Under the pieces are notes generated by a model. That model saw only the letters and a list, made by a program, of their open reading frames with translations. It searched no databases and was not told the DNA's origin. Both the position numbers and the translations under genes were made by a program. A stretch of 39,981 nt of DNA from a virus. The stretch spans positions 1 through 39,981 of the IMG/VR virus record IMGVR_UViG_3300044627_001640; one strand, given 5' to 3'. Below, piece after piece: positions 34,955 through 39,981 of this stretch. The stretch's first letter is position 1. Each line of letters begins with the position of its first letter.

Positions 34955-35163
34955 TATTCTTTCATCCCATGGTCTTGGCTTGGATTCTCAGGATGATCTA
35001 CTGGTGTTGGTGCTGTACAAAAAGCACCACATTCATTACATTGCATATCTAAATGATACATACCAACCATGTATGTATTTGGATCAAAAGAGACTAATGC
35101 TCTAAACAAAGTACCGCCACAACTTGGACACTCACAAGTTGGAATTCCTCTAGCGTCTATCAT
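34954..35163 (-). CDS. Zinc-ribbon protein, paralogue of 20815-21003
   Basis: 69 residues. RGIPTCECPSCGGTLFRALVSFDP, then C-x2-C (CNECGAF) and TAPTPVDHP. Shares its whole layout with the leaderless plus-strand gene at 20815. Here it sits in an operon and overlaps both neighbours. A zinc ribbon; partner and role unknown. Confidence 0.78.
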   Translation of the reverse strand: MIDARGIPTCECPSCGGTLFRALVSFDPNTYMVGMYHLDMQCNECGAFCTAPTPVDHPENPSQDHGMKE

Positions 35164-35575
35164 CGACTTCCTCTGGAAGTAACTTTTTTAAATCTTTGTA
35201 TGCAGAAGAAATCTTTTTCATAGAGTGATAGTGTGGGTATGCATCTCCAACAACTCCATACTCATCAAAGTACATTATCTCTGGTTCAATATCTCTAACA
35301 AAAGTTTCTAGTTGTTTTTGAACATCTTCGATATATTCAAATGCCCAGTCACGAGAATCAGAAAGAAACTTAATGAAGTTTTCTTTGTGTATGTCCTGAT
35401 CTTCTTTGCTTACTGGTGATTGAAGGCTTGCCTCAAATGCCTCACGCATTGTAGCATTTAGCATAACCATTTGTGCAAAAGCCTTGCTAACCACTTCTAG
35501 TCTTTTAAGAACGGCATAATATGCAATAGCAAAAGACATGGCAAATAGGCTGGTTACTATAATAGCAATTCTCAT
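35150..35575 (-). CDS. Membrane-anchored coiled-coil protein
   Basis: 141 residues. N-terminal membrane segment (about residues 3-22, IAIIVTSLFAMSFAIAYYAVL), then long helices (RLEVVSKAFAQMVMLNATMREAFEASL, WAFEYIEDVQKQLETFVRDI). An N-terminal anchor with an outer helical part resembles spanin-like or structural membrane proteins, but nothing specific identifies it. Confidence 0.7.
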   Translation of the reverse strand: MRIAIIVTSLFAMSFAIAYYAVLKRLEVVSKAFAQMVMLNATMREAFEASLQSPVSKEDQDIHKENFIKFLSDSRDWAFEYIEDVQKQLETFVRDIEPEIMYFDEYGVVGDAYPHYHSMKKISSAYKDLKKLLPEEVDDRR

Positions 35576-35576
35576 A

Positions 35577-36509
35577 CTATTCCTTTTCTCTCAATACTAT
35601 TGTATCACTACTGGCATTATACATTTTTTTAAAGTCTATTCCTGTTATTTTTTCGTATTGATCTATGCTTCTTTCTGATCCTACTCCATAGATACCGCTT
35701 TCAATACCACAAAAAATACGCTTTTGTTTTTCTTTAGATAATACTTCTAATTCTTTCCAGGAAATCTCTCTTAGATTTCTATCTTTCCATATCTTGCTGT
35801 ATCCCTCACGGGTATAAAAATGATAAACAATCTTAACACAAGGGGAGTATATATCCCATCCCCTAGTCCAGGCTCTTATTGCAAAGCACAACTCTTCACC
35901 AAAGAAACTAATCTCTGGATCATATGGAATATCTTTTACTATATCTCCAGTAGTAAAAATAAATCCTGCAAGAATTGTGGTTGATTCTTCTGGCATATTC
36001 TTATTAGATAACTCAACTCTTTCAGCAGTCCAGTCCCCACGCTTTGTAAGCATAGGCTTTTGTTTTGTAGGATATGGCAACTGCTGCTTAGACTTTTTGA
36101 TTATGCTTATCTCTTTATTTGGTTCAACATAAAATGGTGGAGGAAAATGTGACAAAATAATTTTATTATTGTTTGATATCTGTTGTGCTTTTTTATGTTG
36201 TTCAATACACAACAAGTCCCAACCTTTTTCAAATATTGTATGTGAATCAATCTGTAAGAAATAATCTTGTCCAGAATACATTGGCATAATCTGTGCCCTA
36301 GCATAGCCAGCACCCCTTGCCATCTTTGGATGTATCTTTCCTAAAGTAAGATTAGGAACCCATGATAAGTCTGGCTCATACTTATCAAACTCTTGCAGGA
36401 AAACACCAAAGTATAGTTCTTCTGGTTTGGCAGCATTATCTATAGCAGAATGAATTGTTCTTTCCAATTCAGGATCTCTATAACTAGCAATAGATACAAA
36501 GATTGTCAC
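35577..36509 (-). CDS. GlcNAc-type glycosyltransferase (PF11397-like)
   Basis: 310 residues, GTG start. FVSIASYRDPELERTI (4-19), ARGAGYARAQIMPMYSGQDYFLQIDSHTIFEKGWD (64-98, D88-S-H90 active site) and FFGEELCFAIRAWTRGWDIYSP match the family of Skp1-type GlcNAc transferases. Phage copies occur next to sugar genes. Separate from the glycan island and on the opposite strand. Start is coupled to the frameshifted gene upstream through GTGA. Confidence 0.87.
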   Translation of the reverse strand: MTIFVSIASYRDPELERTIHSAIDNAAKPEELYFGVFLQEFDKYEPDLSWVPNLTLGKIHPKMARGAGYARAQIMPMYSGQDYFLQIDSHTIFEKGWDLLCIEQHKKAQQISNNNKIILSHFPPPFYVEPNKEISIIKKSKQQLPYPTKQKPMLTKRGDWTAERVELSNKNMPEESTTILAGFIFTTGDIVKDIPYDPEISFFGEELCFAIRAWTRGWDIYSPCVKIVYHFYTREGYSKIWKDRNLREISWKELEVLSKEKQKRIFCGIESGIYGVGSERSIDQYEKITGIDFKKMYNASSDTIVLREKE

Positions 36510-36732
36510 TTCTTTACTACTTCCCTAGTAACTAAAACAATAGCGCCTTCCATTTCAAGAGCATTCTTAAGTTTTACAACATACTGCAATGCTTGAATCT
36601 TTTCATCATGGACCAATCCAGCAAAATGATTTTCATGATAGTTAAAAAATGTTCATTGTCAATTATGTTTACACCAAATCCTTTTGGTGGTATAACTGAA
36701 TGAAAGGCCCTACGCATTGCATCTGTATACAC
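36506..36732 (-). CDS. Small conserved protein read through a -1 frameshift
   Basis: Two frames, joined at 36649-36643. The first starts at GTG 36732 (overlapping the upstream stop in TAGTG) and reads VYTDAMRRAFHSVIPPKGFG, then VNIIDNEHFL. Without a shift it ends as 52 residues with an unlikely tail. A -1 shift at T TTT TTA gives NYHENHFAGLVHDEKIQALQ and a clean C-terminus EGAIVLVTREVVKK whose stop overlaps the next GTG (GTGA), 75 residues in all. A six-base stem (ATCATG/CATGAT) follows the slip site. Either programmed frameshifting, a real mutation or a sequencing error in the T run. Confidence 0.6.
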
Positions 36733-36941
36733 TATTCTTCTCTTTTCCAATGGAGATATGATTTAATGTATACCGCTGCATATGCTAATGCAGAAAATAT
36801 AAATCCATATTGATCAGTTATCAATGCATATGCTATCCATAGGACTTCATTAAATAGTAGTACAAACCATCCCCAAATGGTCTTACGACCAACAAAAAAA
36901 ATGCCTGTTACTCCTATTACCGCTAATACCCATGACCACAT
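36732..36941 (-). CDS. Small membrane protein, PnuC-like layout
   Basis: 69 residues with three likely membrane spans. WGWFVLLFNEVLWIAYALITDQYGFIFSALAYAAVYI resembles one half of PnuC nicotinamide riboside transporters and the short membrane proteins that often sit near them in actinophages. No full transporter is present. Function unknown. Confidence 0.7.
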   Translation of the reverse strand: MWSWVLAVIGVTGIFFVGRKTIWGWFVLLFNEVLWIAYALITDQYGFIFSALAYAAVYIKSYLHWKREE

Positions 36942-36942
36942 A

Positions 36943-37227
36943 TTATTGCTCCATTGTTAATGATTGCCAAGTCAAGGACCATTCTTGCTTTGATCTATGA
37001 TTATTAAATTCTCTTGAGATTTCTCCACCTTCTAGATAGATACCGCCCCAAACTCCCCACTCTTTGCCAGATACTCCTACTGCAAAACATCTTTTTGCTA
37101 CTGGGCAAGTCCTGCATATAGAATCAACAAAGGCTCTACCTTCAGGCTTTTCTTCGTAGTCATCAAAGAACATGTTTGTATCAGAACCTAAGCATTCTGC
37201 ATCATCTTTCCATAGATGTTGTTTCAT
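36943..37227 (-). CDS. WhiB-family transcriptional regulator
   Basis: 94 residues. The four Fe-S ligands are Cys12 (AEC), Cys38 and Cys41 (CRTC) and Cys47 (KRC), followed by the GVWGG turn (58-62) typical of WhiB/Wbl proteins. The family is found only in actinobacteria and their phages, where it binds SigA and changes promoter choice (WhiB of phage TM4 shows dominance over host WhiB2). Lacks a long basic DNA-binding tail, so it may act by sigma binding. GAGGTTAAGC upstream. Confidence 0.92.
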   Translation of the reverse strand: MKQHLWKDDAECLGSDTNMFFDDYEEKPEGRAFVDSICRTCPVAKRCFAVGVSGKEWGVWGGIYLEGGEISREFNNHRSKQEWSLTWQSLTMEQ

Positions 37228-37229
37228 GC

Positions 37230-37439
37230 TTAACCTCTATATCTGTTTGGAATATCCCATCCGTTACGAGTGACCTTATAAACTCTTTGTAGGTACCAAA
37301 GACCCTTTACTCTCACACCGTTAACGGCGGTACGTGCAGAATCAGATCTCTTTAGATCTACTACATCCCAACCAACCCAAGAAAGATTGTTATTTACTTT
37401 TACAATCTTCTCCATTTTTTCTAAACTTGTTACTATCAT
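37230..37439 (-). CDS. Small conserved actinophage protein
   Basis: 69 residues (MIVTSLEKMEKIVKVNNNLSWVGWDVVDLKRSDSARTAVNGV...). LSWVGWDVVDLKRSDSART followed by KGLWYLQRVY looks like a conserved phage motif; no function known. GGGGGAAGT before the ATG. Directly upstream of WhiB. Confidence 0.75.
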   Translation of the reverse strand: MIVTSLEKMEKIVKVNNNLSWVGWDVVDLKRSDSARTAVNGVRVKGLWYLQRVYKVTRNGWDIPNRYRG

Positions 37440-37448
37440 ACTTCCCCC

Positions 37449-37799
37449 TTAGTATCTAAAAATTCCAACTTCAATGTTTTCTAATTCAGCCTTAGCAACC
37501 AACTTAGAAGGTGTTTGCTTTGGATTACACAAAAATGCAAAATAATTTACATAAGACATGTTCTCTTCAACCCATTGACCAGGAACTTTATAGTATTTAA
37601 TCTTTCTTCCTCTGGCTTTCATACCACGTTCAGATAGATTTGAAAACTCTGAGACCATAGAGTTTATTCTTGTAGGACCTACTGAATAAATTGCAAACTC
37701 TTGATCATCATCCTTCATGCTAGATAGAGCAACACCCATAGCACGAATAAAGATGTTGTAATCATCAAAGTCATTCGTTCCCTGTACTACTACTATCAT
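37449..37799 (-). CDS. Possible SLOG/DUF2493-like protein
   Basis: 116 residues, Rossmann-like: VVVQGTNDFDDYNIFIRAMGVAL (3-25), IYSVGPTRINSMVSEFSNLSERGMK (about 40-64) and MSYVNYFAFLCNPKQTPSKLVAKAE. The pattern G-T-x-D-F-x-D-Y and a later switch to G-x-T-R resemble YspA/DUF2493 SLOG proteins, which sense nucleotides. Overlaps the upstream gene by 29 bases; AAAAGGAATACATA before the ATG. Assignment is tentative. Confidence 0.65.
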   Translation of the reverse strand: MIVVVQGTNDFDDYNIFIRAMGVALSSMKDDDQEFAIYSVGPTRINSMVSEFSNLSERGMKARGRKIKYYKVPGQWVEENMSYVNYFAFLCNPKQTPSKLVAKAELENIEVGIFRY

Positions 37800-38190
37800 T
37801 ATGTATTCCTTTTCTTAAATTATCTAATATAAACAACATTTTGTCCATGTCTTGTTTAGACATAGTTGATATGTCTACTGGTTGTGCAGTAGGAGCAACA
37901 ATGTCGCCACCCAATGCATCAGCAAAATAAAAAATATTGTCTTTTACCCAATACGCTTTATCCTCTATAACAATAATTTTGATCATAGTATTAGCAGCAT
38001 GTTTTGCTGACTGAGACTCAATCTTTTCTTTATTGTTTATTTTTTTAGGAATAAAGGCTCTAATGCTTTCATGAATATCACTTTGTCTATACTTGATACC
38101 CGTTAAAGTTTTTGAAACTTTATACCCGTTTAATCTAATTATAGACCAAGCAGCCAACAATGTCAAGCCAATGGCTAAAAAGTATTCCAT
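37771..38190 (-). CDS. Membrane-anchored protein
   Basis: 139 residues. N-terminal membrane segment (about 3-18, YFLAIGLTLLAAWSII), basic linker, then a small domain (IKIIVIEDKAYWVKDNIFYFADAL) and a Pro/Met/Asp-rich tail (PVDISTMSKQDMDKMLFILDNL) common in phage proteins of unknown role. AGG upstream. Confidence 0.7.
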   Translation of the reverse strand: MEYFLAIGLTLLAAWSIIRLNGYKVSKTLTGIKYRQSDIHESIRAFIPKKINNKEKIESQSAKHAANTMIKIIVIEDKAYWVKDNIFYFADALGGDIVAPTAQPVDISTMSKQDMDKMLFILDNLRKGIHNDSSSTGNE

Positions 38191-38199
38191 TTTTACCTA

Positions 38200-38361
38200 T
38201 TATTCAGGTTTTGTTTTTGTTATTTTTGTAGCAGGAACTGGTTCTGTTTGCTGAATCATAACTCTATTTAACTTAAGTTGTGATTGTAGCAACTGAAATT
38301 CCAGATCTGATGCCTTTTGTCTATAGAAGTTAACTAATTGTTTAACTTCTTCAATGTTCAT
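38200..38361 (-). CDS. 53-residue helical protein
   Basis: Reads MNIEEVKQLVNFYRQKASDL, then QLLQSQLKLNRVMIQ, a coiled-coil-like helix. The C-terminus is Pro/Lys/Thr-rich (EPVPATKITKTKPE). GTGGAAGAC upstream offers a GTG start three codons earlier. Pattern (coiled coil with short tail) is frequent in actinophage virion operons. No specific role. Confidence 0.65.
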   Translation of the reverse strand: MNIEEVKQLVNFYRQKASDLEFQLLQSQLKLNRVMIQQTEPVPATKITKTKPE

Positions 38362-38373
38362 GTCTTCCACTGC

Positions 38374-38745
38374 CTACCCCTTTCTAAAACTAAATGGGCT
38401 ACCTACCCACGCTTTGTCTGCCTTATCTCTTTCTCTTTCAACAATAGCACGGCTCCATGCAAATCCTGCATCTCCGCCCCATGCTTCCCACATAATTCTT
38501 CCATTAGAAGGAAACTCTGGACCATCGTAAAAACCTTTACCTTTTTTATCTACTTCATGACGAGAGAAGAAAGAAAACATTCTCTTAACAGTATCAAGAG
38601 ACATTGGTGAACCATTGACAATATCTGTTGCTCTACCCCAACCTACTGGAGTACCTGCGCCAGTTGCCTTTCCATCTTCTTTCCACTTCAAAGCACGTCT
38701 TGCTGCGGCTTTCATTCCAGCATTGGGTGTGTATGTCTCTGCCAT
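38374..38745 (-). CDS. Conserved virion-region protein
   Basis: 123 residues. TPNAGMKAAARRALKWKEDG, GTPVGWGRATDIVNGSPMSLDTVKRMFSFFSRHEVDKKG and GRIMWEAWGGDAGFAWS form a motif set I recognise from phage head-region proteins, often fused to or beside portal/protease gene products. ATG shares bases with the previous stop (TAATG). Function not settled. Confidence 0.78.
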   Translation of the reverse strand: MAETYTPNAGMKAAARRALKWKEDGKATGAGTPVGWGRATDIVNGSPMSLDTVKRMFSFFSRHEVDKKGKGFYDGPEFPSNGRIMWEAWGGDAGFAWSRAIVERERDKADKAWVGSPFSFRKG

Positions 38746-38879
38746 TATTTATCCTTCTTTGAGTGCTTTACTTGATATGGACCAAGAATAGATTTGATTG
38801 TACCGTTTTTATTCATACGAACAATCATTCCATCTTTAATTTGTGTTGAATTAAAAGACTGTGCTTTTCTCTTTGGCAT
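38745..38879 (-). CDS. 44-residue basic protein
   Basis: Reads MPKRKAQSFNSTQIKDGMIV, then RMNKNGTIKSILG and a Lys-rich end. Basic and small, SH3-like strand spacing (GMIVRMNKNGTI). Both ends overlap neighbours by TAATG, so it is part of the head-region operon. Function unknown. Confidence 0.65.
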   Translation of the reverse strand: MPKRKAQSFNSTQIKDGMIVRMNKNGTIKSILGPYQVKHSKKDK

Positions 38880-39981
38880 TATTTTACAAATGGATTAAGA
38901 TCAAAGATTGATCCACTCCACTGCCCCATGCCTTTTGTTGCGTTGTTGCGCCAATCTTCAGGCAACATATCTGTTGCGTTAAGTGCACGAGCACGATTAA
39001 TGATGTGCATCTTAGCCTTGTTATAATCTTTTGCACGACCAACTGATCTAATTGCATTCATTAGGTCTGCACGATTACCAATTGGAAACGATCCATCAGG
39101 CATTGCTGTTCCAGCACCTGCCATTCTTTCACGACTTTCCTCAGAGAACTCTCTCTTTTCCATTTTAAACACCTCCGTTAGCGTTGCTGGACCATTAATT
39201 TCTTGTCCAAATCCTTCAAAAACAGACTTCTTTGTAGATCTTGGATGACCCTTTGGAAATAAATCTAAGTCAAAAGGTTTTCTAGGAAATCTTCCTCGTA
39301 AGCCAGCCATAAACGCATTGACTCTTCCCATAGCCCATTGTTCTGCACTAGAAACAGTTCCACGCACTGATGAAGGATTTGTTCTATATGCTCCAATACC
39401 ACGGTTATATACCTGTCTTAGTGCTCCTACGGTAATTCTTTTATCGCCTTCTTTATTCTTATTATACTCATCTGCTAATTCTTGTAGTCTTGCTGAAGAA
39501 ACTTTTTCCATCTCTTCATCTCTGTCATACATTTTTTCATTATCAATTGGCTCAGAAGATACTCTTAAAGAACTAAAAGGTTTGACAACACGTCTATCGG
39601 TTCTTGTTCTTGTACCACTTTCATTTGTTGCATAAACTCTAACAACTGCTACTGGATTATCTGAAGATGCTTCAACACTTTCATTGGTTCCAGGAAGTTT
39701 TACTGTGCCAGATCTTTCAACTCTTTCTACAACACCATGTGCAGATTCTGTTTTGTCTGGTGGTTTTGGAACTGCAAAAGTAACATGATCTCCAACAGAT
39801 ACAGACTTTGCCTTTTCTATTTCATCATCCATGTTGTATGTTTTACCAACTGGAACACAATTAGGAACCATTCGTCCATCTTTGTCTTTCATTCCCTGTT
39901 GTTCATATCCAACCCAACAGGCTTTTGCAACGTTGTCCCAGTTTTCAACTCCTGAATAATCTTCATATGGAGCATTAGCCA
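38879..39981 (-). CDS. Virion-region protein with DNVAKACW/VPNCVP motif, 5-prime partial
   Basis: 367 residues visible; the frame is open to the right edge. Upstream of MKDKDGRMVPNCVPVG it continues as NVAKACWVGYEQQG, a combination conserved in phage head-region proteins, so the start lies outside the window. Middle part holds a GDHVTFAVPKPPDKTESAHGVVE barrel-like unit. The C-terminal FSEESRERMAGAGTAMPDGSFPIGNRADLMNAIRSVGRAKD block is typical of prohead core/protease-linked proteins. Probably virion assembly. Confidence 0.75.
   Translation of the reverse strand, partial: ANAPYEDYSGVENWDNVAKACWVGYEQQGMKDKDGRMVPNCVPVGKTYNMDDEIEKAKSVSVGDHVTFAVPKPPDKTESAHGVVERVERSGTVKLPGTNESVEASSDNPVAVVRVYATNESGTRTRTDRRVVKPFSSLRVSSEPIDNEKMYDRDEEMEKVSSARLQELADEYNKNKEGDKRITVGALRQVYNRGIGAYRTNPSSVRGTVSSAEQWAMGRVNAFMAGLRGRFPRKPFDLDLFPKGHPRSTKKSVFEGFGQEINGPATLTEVFKMEKREFSEESRERMAGAGTAMPDGSFPIGNRADLMNAIRSVGRAKDYNKAKMHIINRARALNATDMLPEDWRNNATKGMGQWSGSIFDLNPFVK

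Noticed and set aside
34684-35105. Two plus-strand frames opposite the small membrane genes
   Set aside because: They are antisense to the XapX-like gene and its neighbours, whose motifs and stop-start overlaps are clear.
38338-38610. Plus-strand frame of 90 codons near the right end
   Set aside because: Antisense to the conserved virion-region protein 38374-38745; no start signal.

Overview
The window looks like a piece of a tailed-phage genome (Caudoviricetes) infecting a low-GC actinobacterium, possibly a freshwater planktonic one. Evidence seen in the sequence: dozens of tiny overlapping genes, a WhiB-family regulator, a Gp88-family protein, DUF2746- and DUF932-like proteins, phage-type adhesins, five tRNA genes, an endonuclease VII-like nuclease and no ribosomal or core metabolic genes. 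Terminase, polymerase, capsid and integrase genes are not in this window. The host assignment is inference.

Layout. (1) 1-8608, minus strand: adhesin/tail-fibre module. A three-gene cassette (fibre with shared C-terminal domain, FN3 plus glycine-rich adhesin, about 108-residue accessory protein) is present twice in tandem. A membrane-anchored DUF2746-like protein sits at the upstream end. (2) 8848-20022, mostly plus strand: early-type region of about 35 small genes in short operons. Their intergenic regions are dense with repeated signals: palindromes TGTGA-N6-TCACA, promoters of the form TTGTCA-N11-TAnnnT, DnaA boxes, and a 25-nt hairpin CCTGAGCATG-N5-AAACTGCTCA after stop codons. A small counter-oriented operon lies at 9239-9652. 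(3) 20023-20814: AT-rich, mostly non-coding, with repeats, small hairpins and five perfect DnaA boxes in 86 bp, a candidate replication origin. (4) 20815-25545: small zinc-ribbon genes, a sugar nucleotidyltransferase, single-stranded DNA-binding protein and an A-type Fe-S carrier. (5) 25535-34333, plus strand: glycan island with seven glycosyltransferase-like genes, an NDP-sugar dehydratase/epimerase, an FkbM methyltransferase and a PIG-L-type deacetylase. It is interrupted by four tRNA genes with an endonuclease VII-like gene wedged among them. (6) 34338-34355: strong hairpin terminator at the convergence point. (7) 34375-39981, minus strand: small membrane proteins (one XapX-like), another GlcNAc-type glycosyltransferase, a gene needing a -1 frameshift, WhiB, a possible SLOG-fold protein and conserved virion-region proteins running off the right edge.

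How it may work together (inference). The early region appears wired to host regulators: CRP/GlxR-type sites sit about 64-85 bp upstream of promoters that resemble the actinobacterial DNA-damage (RecA-NDp/PafBC) class, with DnaA boxes nearby. Many single genes appear to be transcribed as leaderless mRNAs (a -10 box exactly 6-7 nt before ATG). The most unusual signals are the repeated hairpin element, the composite promoters and the HIV-like slippery site U UUU UUA in a small phage gene.
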